DNA of 64,000 nt from Gnetum montanum (GCA_015680685.1 MNCI01005236.1:247181-311180); one strand, 5' to 3'; counted from the first letter of the stretch, positions 47,251 to 59,505 are shown. The notes: generated by a model from the sequence alone, not told the origin. A program made the numbers and translations.

Positions 47251-49883
47251 AGCGACTCGGAGGTAGATTAAGGGACTTCCAAGGTCAGAGAGTTTTCTAG
47301 GAAGGTGGCCCACCTTTATCCAGTCAGCGATGGTATGTGTTAACATAACCATGTGTGTTGAGCTTTGTTATTGGTTTGAAGGGAGCTCCGAAGCCTTTCT
47401 TGATGGAGGAGTGGTTGTAGACTCAACTGCTTGTGGTTTTGAGAGCTTGTTTGGACTATTGGTTCTAAAGAAGGATCTTCTCTTTGTACAGTTGTTAGAA
47501 CCAGCAATGGGTTGAAGGTTTATAGCTCTCATAGCATTACATTGCTACGGTTGAGTGGGGAATTCCCCTTGCATCGTTGGAGCGGGTCGTAGTGGAACTA
47601 TCGGCGTAAAAGATGCGAATGGATTCGAAGGATGGTATGCATGTAGAGTGTCTCTTCTAGGAGAGGGAGTCTTAAAATACTCCCAAACTTGGTAGTACCA
47701 TTGTGGAGTCACGTGACCCATAGAGTCACTTGGAGAAACTGGCTGCTACATGTAATAGCCATATGGGTTTGGTTGCCAGTAAGGGTATTATTGCCTAGGC
47801 GGTGGCATCCCCCATGACTATGGGTATTGCCACTACTGGTGTTGCTCGATAAGTTATGGTGGAGTTCCACTTGGATAATACATTAATGGTTGGTGGAACT
47901 ACCTTAGGTTACCTTGGGGATAAGGTAACCTTCGGGGTGCTTGTCGTTTGTTAAGTCTTCGGTTGAGTGCATACACCCCGGACACTTGCAGATGTGAGAT
48001 TATTGGGAAACATCCCTTAGGATGGTCATATTGGCAGATCTCACATCCACAATCATTGTCCATGTCAGAGTCCACAACCTGATCGATGATAGTCATTTTT
48101 CCCTTACCCTTGCTACGTGCATGGTCTGAATCTCTTCGCTTTTTCTTATCATGGTCACTACTTCGTTCCTTAGACTCCTCTATGATTTTTAAAATAGTTT
48201 TAAATCTACTATTTAAGGAGTCCCACATTTGATCTACCTTAGCTGACACTTCAATTGTTAACTTTTGAAGCACCAAGGTTTTTCTATTCACCAACTCTTC
48301 GAGTGGTGACTCATCCTCTTCCTCACAAATATTACTCTCCTCTTTCAAAGGGAAGGATCGCGGTTATACTCTTCCATGCTTTCTATTTTCCATAGCTCAC
48401 CTTCTTCCTTAGCTACTTGCTCCAACAATCTATGAACTTCATGGGACCTAAGTTCAGATAATCTCCATTGGGCATATGTTCCAAGGGTTCTCCTAGTTTT
48501 GTGTCTTAGCCCATCTATGAGGTGGCGTAGTTGATCCCGTTGTTCGTAACCATGGCCTAGGCAACGATGTAGCAATGCATAATATTAGCCCATGGTAGCA
48601 TCCAAGGGTTCATGATTACCCTGCTTCCATCCTTGGATCTACTTACGCAAGTTGGACACTCTGGAGTATGTTTGGTATTGATCGTTAAACAGTTCTAACA
48701 TTGTACTCCACCGTCTAATGGATTTCGGTTCTAAGGACCGGTACCAAATTTTCACTTCTTTTATGAGTTTCCTAGGGAATAACTTTAACTTCTTCCACTC
48801 ATTTTCAATATTCTACAAGGCACAGGCATCGTGGAATCCCTGTAAATGGTTTTGTGGATCAACATTGTATCCCCCATCAAACCGTGGAATATTGTTCATG
48901 TCTAGTCTCTTGATCTGGCTATCTCTCTGGTGCCTTGTAGGTATTCTCATAGCCTCCGTAATGTCTAACATATTCCAGGTTACTAGTAGGAGTTTTTCAT
49001 GATCATCTCTCTCATGATGTCTATGATGCCTACGTGGTTCCCTACTTTCCCTTCTATGTCTTAACTCTCTAGAATGCCCTCGTCCTCACTCTCGACTCTC
49101 TTGTCGAGGTCTCTCATTTTGCTTATCCTTACCCTTATCCTCACAGTTGTGCTCTTTGTGACTACATCTGGATGTGGAAGGAGAGGGTGAATGATGTGAT
49201 GAAGGTGAAGAAGAAAGGAAACCATCGTGATGACAATGTGTCTTACCTTCTCTTCAGTGGCTACGGCCCCAATCATGATGACGATCAGAATGCTTAACGT
49301 TATCTTGTGCTTGTGTTCCCTCAGTGAACACTTGGTGTTCGTGGGAATCAGAACTAGGATTTTGTATCGTAGAATGTAGGTTCTGATACCACACCTCCTC
49401 ACTATTGTTAGGATGGAAAACATCATTTCATGAAGAACCTATTGAGATAGGTTCACCACCCTTAATTTCTCTTATGACAGGTGAAGCATTACGGGGGCCT
49501 TTGCCCTTCAACGATGTGTGGTGACTCTCCTATCACAAGTCCCATTAACATTGCACTTCTATATGATGGTAGTCCCTCATGTTGTAATCGCATGCAACAT
49601 ACTCATTGTATAATTGCGACATGTAAATTTGTGCAAGGGCACAAAGGAGCATGTTGGGGGTAGCTCTGTCTAGAAGCAACACTATGTTACCCTCCAAGTC
49701 TCTCCATCGCAGTTTTTCATCTTGATGGAAGAAAAAGGTAAAGTCAGGTATATATTCATCATGATGAATATATACCACATTGAATTGTTGAGGAACTAGT
49801 AGTTCTTGGTTATGTATGTTTTGCCGCTGATTCTCTCTTGTGTGATCCCTACGTGGTAAATAGCTTTTATGAGAAGAAGACAT
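47251..49883 (-). pseudogene. E2 gag
   Basis: Starts with MSSSHKSYLPRRDHTRENQ at 49883 and runs 112 codons. The core is at about 48900-48600 (MNNIPRFDGGYNVDPQNHLQ, LKLFPRKLIKEVKIWYRSLE, MLELFNDQYQTYS). It is followed by 48575-48345 and 48348-47899, which include the degenerate knuckle CEICQYDHPKGC. A Pro/Tyr/Gln-rich tail leads to the protease. This copy defines the family's gag best, although stops and two or more frameshifts remain. Confidence 0.85.
49747..49776. repeat. Perfect 30-base palindrome in E2 5' gag
   Basis: Same sequence and centre (TCATCA|TGATGA) as 19247-19278, shorter by one base pair at the ends. It lies about 235 bases from the primer-binding site, in frame as VYIHHDEYI. 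Confidence 0.97.
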
Positions 49884-50011
49884 TGTTATCTTATCAATGT
49901 GCTGTTGACCATTGTAAGAATTTTTTTTCTGATTAATCCTAAGGGTTCATTTAAGCTTCCCAACGATGTGGATGATTTTCTATGTTCTACTTAGCACACA
50001 AACAACTTAGT

Positions 50012-50029
50012 CTCCAGCAATGGTGCCAA
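50012..50029 (-). other. E2 primer-binding site, degenerate
   Basis: Minus reads TGGCACCATTGCTGGAGA next to the 5' LTR. It is recognisable as the tRNA-Asp type site but has several changes. Confidence 0.65.
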
Positions 50030-50822
50030 TGATGAGTGGCGAGGTACCCCTACACTCAACCATACGAATACAAGTGTTACACGCGTGATCCAGTCAAACT
50101 CCGTAGACTAAGTGCCTACATGCCTTATGGAACACCTAAGGTTAATTAATTGTTGTCCTCCCAAGCTTACTTGTATTTTTCATGGTTGTATGGTTAAGTA
50201 AGCTTGAGGCATGTGATTTTTATATCTTTTATGTTTTTATCGCCTATGCTAAGAGGGAAAAGGATGAAGAGGCTAAGTAACTAACTTTAACTAACTAAGC
50301 CTTAATTATCCTAGCATCAGTATCCATTCCCACTTGTTGTTTCACACCCTAAACCAATGCAACGCTACTGGTATTACCAAACGCTATTTGTTATTGGGAT
50401 TACGATGCATAACACACATGCTCAGAGCGATCGTACTGAATGCACTTAACTATGAGAGTTGAGGGTTGAGAGAGATTAAGTCCTTAAGAAAGCATTTAAA
50501 CAATTAACAATAATTAAAGTCCTATTTAGCTTAGTCCATGCACTACAAGGTTTATCCAAAAGTTCATCTTTATTTCTGTACACAATTGTGTGCTCAGGTA
50601 CAGAATTGCTCGAATAAAGATCCGTTTACTTGGGAACTCCTACTGCGGGCACATGGAAATTATTCTAACTCTGGAATGGAAAAATGGCAATATTTTGGCT
50701 AAGGTCTAGATCTAGATGGAGAAACAAGGGAGAGCCACCTCTTATTTATATAACTGGCGATGGGCTACGATATCACGGGGAAGGATGCGATACCGTGGCC
50801 CATGCAATATCACGTCCTATCA
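50030..50822 (-). repeat. E2 5' LTR (793 bases), with TATA box
   Basis: Partner of 43803-44624. The TATAAATAAG box on minus is at 50741-50750. The palindrome cluster is reduced and mutated (50757-50822). Confidence 0.95.
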
Positions 50823-50827
50823 CTCAT
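50823..50827. repeat. Target-site duplication CTCAT, right copy (E2)
   Basis: Identical to 43798-43802. Confidence 0.93.
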
Positions 50828-51215
50828 CAAGCTTGCTATGAGAATATGTAGTTACCACTATTGAATCCCTTAGATTTCTCATATAAGGAAAAGGATTCCC
50901 TCTCTTGGAATCCTTGGCTGATGGATTCCTACACTCCTATAGCTAGATTTTCCTTCCTCATCATCCCCTTAGTCTCCACTAGGCTATGAATGTTGATCAT
51001 CTACACATGTCTAGATATGGCTAGGACTAGCATTTCTATCTACCTTTGTGCTAATTTTAGCCAATCAAGTAACCATCAATTGAAAGGTATAATTCATGCT
51101 CTTGATGTTCATATTCAAATCTTCTACTTATTTCTTCTTGGATGCCATCTAAAATTACAAAAATCCTCAACCAAAACCAAGCAACAATCAACACAAAGCT
51201 ATTATACAAATTTTT
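50828..51215 (-). pseudogene. Presumed upstream part of the chromovirus-like gag
   Basis: By position this is the continuation of the gag interrupted at 43802. The minus frames are short and carry no motif I recognise, so the call rests on the target duplication alone. Confidence 0.35.
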
Positions 51216-52990
51216 AGCTGGAACAGGTTCACTCCAAGATTAAATACCTTCCAATACTAAATCCAAATATTATGAATAGATAATTAATTTACTAGAAAAT
51301 AAAAAAACTAGGTATTTTCAATTATTCAAAGAGAATATTACAACATGATTCTATATCACTCAAAACATCTAAAGCCTTTCAAAACACTCAAATCATGCTC
51401 TAGAACATGAGGCTCTATAACCACACAATGGTTGTTCTCAATTCAAGACCCAACCAAAGGAGAGTCTTTCCCATAACTAGGACTAAGAACTCAACTTGTA
51501 AGTACATGAGAGACAAGAACACATAGGCCAATATACCATACATTGACCTTGGAGCTACAATGACATATGCACTCACTCAATGTGCTCTATCACACTCTTA
51601 CTAAGCTCTCCTTAACTTAAGAGCTCTTACCAAGATATATATCATGATATCTAATGACCTCTCATAGTGCTACAAGCATAAAATAAACCAATATTTATTA
51701 ACAAAGAAAGAACACAATACCTAGAAACTTTTTCCCAACATAACTTGAGGATCTTTAACTATTTTCATCTTTTTCTCATCTTCTCCTAGCTATTTCATGA
51801 ATTGAAATGGGTACTTTTAGAAGTTTTTCCACTCATTTGGATCATCTTTGACCTCCATGAAATGTCTCACTAAGAAAAAATGCTAGCAAGTGGGATGTCT
51901 CATCCTAGCTTGAGACATATCAACCATTAGCTGAGATGTCACAGTGTGGAGACATCTCAACCTCACAAAGATGTCTCCACAAAAATGCCACAAACTTGCA
52001 AGAAGCACATAATATCTACCAAAACCACCAAAAAATCTTACCAAAAAGTTCCTCAAAAATGTTTTAAAATCACCTCAAATTGCCTAATACGTCTCAGCAT
52101 TTCTTGAGATGTCCCACTAGAGATTATTGTCAAACATTCTAAATGTATTTTAAAGTTCCAAGAAGTCTCCAGAACATCCTAGATCTCAAGAAAGAAATCT
52201 CATGGCCTCCAAAATTTTTCCACAAAGCCTAAAACCTGCAAAAAATTAAAATGAAGAAAAGTGAACAAGGGAATCAAAAGAGATGTCCCTACATGATAAG
52301 GCATCAAATGAGACAGTGGTTGATCTCTTAATTTTATTAGAGCACCTTTACATATAAAATTCAAAATGTATGAGACATTAATCTCTCCTAATTATCACAC
52401 TATCTTTTACTTTATCAACATGGGCTAAATTTTTTTATGTAGGTGAGTGAACCAATAATAAATTTGTATCTCCTAATAGCAATACCAATCTCTATTAGCT
52501 TTTAATGTAATTTGTAATTTTTAAGATTTTGATCCTTTTTGGCATAGTTTATTTTAACATTTATGAAAAAGCCTAGTGCTTTTAAAATATTAGTGCTTCC
52601 TCTAGAAGCTTCTCCACCAAGGCCTCTAATGAGTGTACTAATTTCACATTTGGGTGTCTTTATTTCTGGCTGTTCCATCTACAACATGCTAGTTAGTATT
52701 TTCATGCTTTTCTATGAATATTTCTTGGCTATAATTCTTAGAAATGTTCCATATATTCTTTAAGGCTTTGCACTTTCCTAAAATTAAGTTATTTTAAGCA
52801 ATGTTACATTTTTAAAATTGTATTTATTTTTGCATTAGTTATGATTTATGGAACATGTTTTGCAACATTGCACATTTCACTAACATATCACTCACTTAAA
52901 AATTTTGGGCTCCAATAGTTCAATGGCAGATTTGTCTAAGTGTCAAAACTTGGACATGTGGCTTATGATATGCAAGTCATGGATTTTGAA
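51216..52990. other. Unassigned region with a GAGACATCTC word cluster
   Basis: No domain was found. At 51860-52310 the words GAGATGTC, GAGACATC and TGAGACA recur in both orientations. It could be the LTR of the chromovirus-like element or of another element; no partner copy is in the window. Confidence 0.35.
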
Positions 52991-53029
52991 ACACCACTAA
53001 TTTTAAGCTCTTGTAATTCAATGGAAAAT

Positions 53030-53760
53030 TTGTCTAAGTGTCAAAACTTGGACAAAATCTTTCTAAGTCTGGTGTCACGTTGTGCAACGTAGACAGCGTA
53101 GCACATTGGGAGTCCTATTTTTTGCAAAATTTTTCTAAGTCTACCTGCTATACTCCATGGCATAGCCAACGTAGCACACACTTTCATGGCTAATATGCAA
53201 AAATGTCAATCCAGAAGTGGTCAAGGGTTACTTGGGATAGACCAAATAGTTTGGCAAATTTTCTATCTCCCATACTATCAAGCTCGCTACACTCTCCAAC
53301 TTGCTCAACTTGACACATGTTCTGGTTGCCAATCCACCCAAGTACTAGGCTAGAGGTTGTCAAAAGTGCTCAAGATGGACAAAATAGATTGGAAAATTTT
53401 CTATCTTTTGGGCCTGTCATGCTCTGCTATGCTGCATAGCATAGCCAGTGTGATAGTTTTCAAGGCCAAATTTTTCTAAGGGTTAAATAAGAATTTGTTA
53501 AGCTATCTAGACATGGAAGCTTCATTTGGTAATTTTTTGACTTCTGAGGTTGCATGTCCTACTACACCCTAGAATGTGGTCAGCATGTCATGAATAAACA
53601 TTAAAAATTTTGGCAAAATTCATCAAAGTATTGGTGCTACACTCTGCTACGCTGTGCAGCATAGACAGCATGACAAGCCAAAATCTGCAAAAATTTTCTA
53701 AGTATTCATGCTATGCTCCATCACGCTGTGCAGTGTAGATAGCGTGACACATGGAAAATG
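53030..53760. repeat. Cluster of palindromic GCTACGC/GCGTAGC-type words
   Basis: At least five imperfect palindromes occur. The clearest are ACGTTGTGCAACGT near 53078 and TGCTATGCTGCATAGCA near 53427. Variants lie near 53155, 53650 and 53720. They are embedded in repeats of TTTTCTAAGT. Confidence 0.75.
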
Positions 53761-54199
53761 CCTACGAATGCCTCCAAAAGCTCTTAGAACTTGGCATTGA
53801 CTTTCATTTTAGCTCTAATGTCCTTCTAGTGACTAAGATTAGCAGTTTTCTTTGCTTTTGTGCCTCTAATTGATCCCCAAAATTTTCCCTACGCTTACCC
53901 TACCTGGAAGAGGGGGAAGACGTAGTTTTGAAGCATAAACTCCAGGTTGCATTTGTTTTGGCATTGTTTGTAGGTATATGAGGGTCCTTCAGACTCTGAC
54001 ACATGTGGTTCAGGTGGTGTGGTCACAATTTGGTAGATTCTCAATTCTTGTTCCTGTCCTGTAGTTCGTTACACTTCGAGCTTAACACTCAGAGCTTAAC
54101 ATTTTGAGCATAACATGTTAATGTGACTTATTCACATCCATGCTACATGGGACCCAGGCTACGTGGCATCCAATCCACATCTCACATCAACCCTAGCCT

Positions 54200-54206
54200 T
54201 ATAAAT
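54200..54206 (+). promoter_or_regulatory. TATA box (TATAAAT)
   Basis: Lies in CCTTATAAATGCCCC, upstream of the gag start at 55273 and downstream of the palindrome cluster. Confidence 0.5.
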
Positions 54207-55272
54207 GCCCCAATAATCAGCATTTTAAGGGTTGATTAGCAAAATCATCTTGAGCATCAAGAATTAGAGCACTCTTAGCATCTTCATCACTCCTACACTT
54301 GAGCATCCAATCTTGACACCTAGCTGAGTACCATGACACAATCTTCCTTACGCATGCACAACATAACGACTATAAACCCAACAGGTCCAGCCTCCTTTGT
54401 AGTTACCAACACCATATCTGTGATGTCCCAGAGACTGTGACCACACCAATATGCTATTGTTGTGCCTGTCTAACGCCACATACCAGATTCAAACATTATT
54501 CAATCAAAAGTTGTGCACCTTAATCTTTAGGTGGTGTATTCCTCCATCCTCAAACTCTGATTCTATATTCTCAACATTTGTTTCAAATTTCTTAGCATTT
54601 ACTTTTTGGCACTTTCTTCTACTATCAATACGTATTCACATATTTACGTTACATTATGTTCTTGCTCGTTGTCCCAACTCTGGCACAAGGCTCACTAAAA
54701 AATCTATTTACAAATGGTTATTGTTACACCATGTAAGTTCTTGTCTGATCGACTAGACTGTTCAGGGCACTTCATTTTCATTTTTCCCAGTACAGCCCTC
54801 CCACACATTCAAGGTTAGCCTATACACCTAACAACCTCTTGGTGTTCTAGCCACCAATGTTTTTGGATGTCACAATTTTTTGATGTGAGAAGGAGGGCCT
54901 CCCTATTCTTTCTATGTACCATAGGTAGTCCCACATGTTTTCTATACCCTCATCACTAGTAGCAAGCTAGTGTAGACATAACACCCCTGTGGACCTACCA
55001 TGACAATAGCTAGATCATAGGCTAGTGCAAGAGTTATCTACATTTTGGTTGGTGTAGATTGGTCCTAGTTTACAATTCCCTTGTGAGTGTAACAATTAGA
55101 GCGTGACAAGCGTAACAGTAAAGATAACCTTTTTTTCAATGTTGCAAAACTTAGCCATTTTTTGCCTGTTTTCTTTACAGTTTTCACACATAGCTATTTT
55201 ATCTAGAATTTCCTATACTTAAACGTTTTTGGCAAACATCTCTTTTTCTCACATCCTTCTTACATAAAGAAA

Positions 55273-57603
55273 ATGAATCCAATTAGCACCTTAGCTACCA
55301 CCTTGAACTTAGAGTTAGCCCACCCTTTGCAACACGTGGTAGATGTCAAGCAACCACTTAGCCCAATGCAGCTATAACAGTAGTCTCTTAGACTACAGCA
55401 CTAGTCCCCCGAATACACAATACTTGATGATGAACGATCCAACTTTTTATGTGTAAAGGTTTAGGTGGGCCTACCATTAGATCATCAAAAAATGGAAGAA
55501 AAGCATAGTTTCAAAATTATTCACCAAAACGAAAGGGAGTTCCTTCCTACTCTTAGCACGATTATACTACTCACTGAGTCTTTCAAATGGATTTTGGACC
55601 AACATATCTGGATGAGTGGGCTAAAAGAACAAGACTTGTCATCTAACTATGATGAACCCATGAAAGATGGGAAGGAGGAGTTTCAGTCCCATTCCGATGG
55701 TGGCATCCCACTCTATGTCTTAGCCTTGCAATCTACCTCTGTATTCCTGTCACAATAGTTATAGTCTTCTACCTTCTTTGAGGTAACCATGATGCTTCCA
55801 CAGCCTAAAACTTTGCCAGTAATAGCTAGCCACCCAGTCCTGTCTACACAACAGAATGTAGGATCTTCTACCCCTTTTCCCTTTGTCATTGCCTCATAGT
55901 CTATTTAGCCTTTACAACCAGCATTTATGACACCAACACTACCATATGTGCACACCATGCCCATATCGCAACCACAAACAAGTCGTATTCCTATCATTCC
56001 AGCTATATCAATCCCACTACCAACAATAGCTCCAACCTTAACTACGTAGTGGGCACCAACATCTTTACCTACTGTTCAATTGTCCTAGATGTTGTAGTAC
56101 ATGAAACCACAAATGTACCAAGTGTCACATATCGCACAACCTACTACAGGTCTGTAGGCCACTTTTATGGCACCACCAACAACACAACTGATGCAACCCT
56201 TTCCCAAGTCTAGACCAAGCATTTTAGCTTATCCAAACCCTCATTGAGGAGGTCAAATGGCTTAAAGCAGCCAACTTAGAGATAGCTCATGTAATGAACT
56301 TCTATCAGAATGATCCCATTAGCCTTCTCATTCCTCCACTCACACTACCTCTAGGGGTCCAACTTCCCCAATTCATGAAATACAATGGTGAGGGTGATCC
56401 AAACACCCACTTAGTCACTTTTTGTTCCAAGTCTTTATTACTAAAAGTGTGGCCACATGCAGTTATCTATTTCTTTACCATGTCTTTGATTGGCAAAGCT
56501 TCAAATTAGTATCGTGTGCTTCCTCAAGCATCCATTTCAACTCTAGAGGAGTTTCTAAGTTAATTCATAACCCACTTCAAGTACAACTTGAAGCTAGAAG
56601 CAATCAACTCATGAATGTTAAGCAAGAAGCATTAAAACCAATGTAAAAATTTATACAACATTGGAGTGCCTCCCTAAGTGAGATTCGTGAGCCAATCATT
56701 GAAACCCACCTGCTGGCCATTTTTAAAGGTGCAGTAAATGATTTTATTAAATCAAAGCTATACTATTTAGCCCCACACTCTCTTAGCCAAGCTTTTGCTC
56801 AAACAAAGAGCATATAGGATGCGAAAAAGTCCAACAAGACCTAGCTTACATAGCCTACAAGAATGCACATGCAAAGAGGGACAAGGAAAAGGAAAAATCC
56901 ATGATAGCCACTATAGCAGCTATGGCTAATGAAGCCAAGCCCAACAACAAAAAGCAAGCATATAAGGCACCTAAGGCCCCTACCAATAGCAAAAAAACAT
57001 CAAGATTTAACAATGCAAAAACCAACCAACCCGCATTGTCAATGGTCATGGGACAAGCTTCCCCAAGGCCAAACTTTGAGTGCAAGGATCACTCAAAATA
57101 TCCCCCTTTGCCAATCAAGCCATTAGAACTTTTGGATCAAATACTTAGTGTTGGGTGCATTCAACACAAGCAAATGTCATAGGATGCTTGAAAATGCCAC
57201 AAGAGGTATTTTGAGATCCTCTGAGACCCCTATATGGCTATGCCCAATGAGCCTCTAGTACCCCAAAAATTTTAGGCTAGACGGGTTCTGCAACTACCAT
57301 CAATTGCATGGCCATGACACGGATTGCTGCCTAGTGCTGAAGGATGATATCCAATGCATGATTAATCAAGGCAAGTTGGTCCTTGATGAAAGTAATCTTT
57401 TCTGGCTAGAGAACCAGTCCATGAACATCTATAAGGACCCATTAAATGCTAGCAGTGCAGGATACATCATTAATGCTATCAGCATTGATGATGACACAGA
57501 GCTAACACATGAACCATTTGTAGTCCATGTACCCTCCAATGACATTGAAACCTTAGTGTCAACTAGGCCACAAGCCCCTTTCATTATCAAGGCACCACCT
57601 TAG
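55273..57603 (+). pseudogene. Tat/Ogre-like gag
   Basis: Begins MNPISTLATTLNLELAHPLQ. The core at 56294-56640 reads PQFMKYNGEGDPNTHLVTFCSK, WPHAVIYFFTMSLIGKAS and LPQASISTLEEFL, the Retrotrans_gag domain. The C-terminal half has PLPIKPLELLDQIL and the knuckle CNYHQLHGHDTDC (CX2HX4HX4C intact) followed by LKDDIQCMINQGKLVLDES. Stops and shifts split it into several frames. It is the intact-order counterpart of the broken gag at 12741. Confidence 0.85.
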
Positions 57604-58290
57604 GTGCTTGTAACACTCTTTGTGGTTAGGGCCCCATAGCACATTGCAAAAACAACTCAAATACCTTTTTTCATAAGGGTGTCAAAATGTATGAACCCTC
57701 CATCTGCCCAAGGTCCGGTGGTGGGGACTACATTCCAACCTACCTTCTCGAAGAGACATGATGAGTGTCTGGCCAACAAGATGGCTAGGGAATGCACTGA
57801 ACTAGGTCCCCCTAAGCCTACTCCCCTTTCAGCAGTTCCCATGGCCCCATCACCTAAAGCCACCAACATAGACATGCACACGCAATAAGCAACCACCAAG
57901 TCTCAAAAGCCCACTACCCAACCAAAAGTCAAGTCTCCTCCTTGGGAAATCCATCTTTTAGGATGTGTAAAGGAGATAAAGACCACCAAACAACCAAATG
58001 GTGAAAAAAAATTTCTAGATGTACTTACACATGTTAAGCAAGCTCTAAAACAAAATAATACAACTTTCAACTTATATGATCTAATTACGACTTCCCCCAT
58101 CCATCGTCAGGGTTTGGTTCATATTTTGACATCCATTCCTATTAAGGAAGACATGCCAATAGAGGAAAGGGCTATCCATGACATAATGCTTTCACCTGCA
58201 ACCAAAGAACCAAGGTCAACACTTTTGACTTTTTGTGATGAAGCAATCAAAGCTGACCTTTAGAAGGGTCAAGTAACCACTGCACCCATG
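57604..58290 (+). pseudogene. Tat-like gag-protease linker
   Basis: Contains FLDVLTHVKQALKQNNTTFN, then LVHILTSIPIKEDMP, a conserved stretch between gag and protease that is also present at about 20850-21020. Confidence 0.7.
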
Positions 58291-58690
58291 TTCATAACAA
58301 TTTGTGTGGATTAGTACAAGATTCACAAGCTGCATGTTGATGATGGGGTAGCAACAAACGTTATCCCATTTCCTGTGTTCGAAAAGCTTAGCCTGGTGGA
58401 TCAAATTAAGCCAACAACAACAACATGTTTAAAGTCCTTCAATGGAGCATGCATGGTTGTTAAGGGAATAATCATGATTGATTTCATGGTAGGGGAGAAA
58501 TTCCCCACTAATGTAGAGTTCATCGTGGTTGAAGAGATTCCTAGATTTAACCTAATCCTAAGGAGATCTTGGTTAGCCCAAATAAGGATTGCCTCTTCAC
58601 CAATCAACCAAGAGATCCACTTACCTTATGAGGGTGGATAAGTGGTGATCTTTGCTGACAACATAACCCTTGGGCCATCAACAATGTAGA
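58290..58690 (+). pseudogene. Tat/Ogre-like aspartic protease
   Basis: VDDGVATNVIPFPVFEKL carries the active-site region (usual DNGSxxNVxP; Ser is Ala here). It is followed by FPTNVEFIVVEEIPRFNLILRRSWLAQIRIASSPINQ, where the usual GRPW is RRSW. The last part (HQKxKFxxEG-like) is diagnostic of the Tat lineage. No RT or integrase follows. Confidence 0.85.
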
Positions 58691-59082
58691 CACTAAGCAA
58701 AGGTTGGAGATAGAAATCTCCAAAGACACACCACCTATTTGCAATGAAATTCAATGTTGTTCAGCCAATGAACCAAGAAAAATGAGTGATCTCCATGAGG
58801 AAGCTCTACAGGTGGAATTGTCCTTTTATATGGTAGATGATGGCCTAGGGGAGTATCGTCTTATGTCTCATAGACCTTACGCACCGCCCAACCCACATTA
58901 GGTTAGGAAACATCTATGCAATTAAGGCATGTCCCTAACTCACTTGCCCATCTAATTTACCTTTATCCCCTTCTGTTTGTATAGTTTTAGTTTGTGTCAT
59001 GTATGCTTCTTGCATTAGTTATTCTTTTGTTTCTCCAAAATAAAAACAAAAAAAAAAACAAAAAAAATAAAGAAGTGGGGTC

Positions 59083-59280
59083 CAAAATGGCCTTAAACTA
59101 TCCCATGGCCCAAAATGGCCTTAAACTATCACATGGTCCACCAAGGCCTAAAACTGGCAACTAACTTTCTTTTACGCGATGGCTTGAAATGGCCTTAAAC
59201 TATTGACAGCCTGAAATGGCCTTAAACTAGCAATGGCCTAAAATGGCCTTAAACCATTGCATGGGGCCCACAAGGGGCCT
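59083..59280. repeat. Imperfect minisatellite (AAATGGCCTTAAACTAT units)
   Basis: Five near-identical AAATGGCCTTAAAC words and several shorter variants (CCAAGGCCTAAAAC) occur at about 25-35 base spacing, after an A-rich stretch at 59040-59075. Confidence 0.8.
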
Positions 59281-59505
59281 AACTACATCAATGAAAATCC
59301 TAAGTAAAAAAAAGAAAGAAAAAAGAAATATATCAACTAAGTTACAAGATAAAATGATGAAATGAGAGATAAAATAAGTATCATGCTTTTCATTAAATTG
59401 TAAACAAAATACATAGTCCAGGGTTACATCCACATCAAAAAGATACAAAAACTACCCAACAACAAGGTTACATCAAAAATGTTTTAAATGTGTATTAATG
59501 GGAAG

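Larger units (their letters stand above)
43803..50822 (-). mobile_element. E2: second non-autonomous Athila-like element (gag-PR only)
   Basis: Same architecture and nearly the same length as E1. It has TGATGAG...TCA LTRs, gag and protease on minus, the same junction after the protease and the same 3' region. It lies in chromovirus-like gag with a CTCAT duplication. No RT, RNase H or integrase is present. The LTRs differ from each other by substitutions and several gaps. Confidence 0.93.
53000..54885 (+). repeat. Probable 5' LTR/promoter region of the right Tat-like element
   Basis: A cluster of palindromic words (53030-53760) is followed by a TATA box, TTATAAATG at 54199-54207. About 690 bases later comes the sequence AAGGAGGGCCTCC, which follows the LTR in the other Tat-like element. 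No second copy is in the window, so the LTR ends are not defined. Confidence 0.45.

Noticed and set aside
56855-57085. Minus-strand hydrophobic frame of 76 codons
   Set aside because: It is the complement of an Ala/Lys-rich stretch of gag, which has homologues in the other Tat-like element; the minus frame has none.
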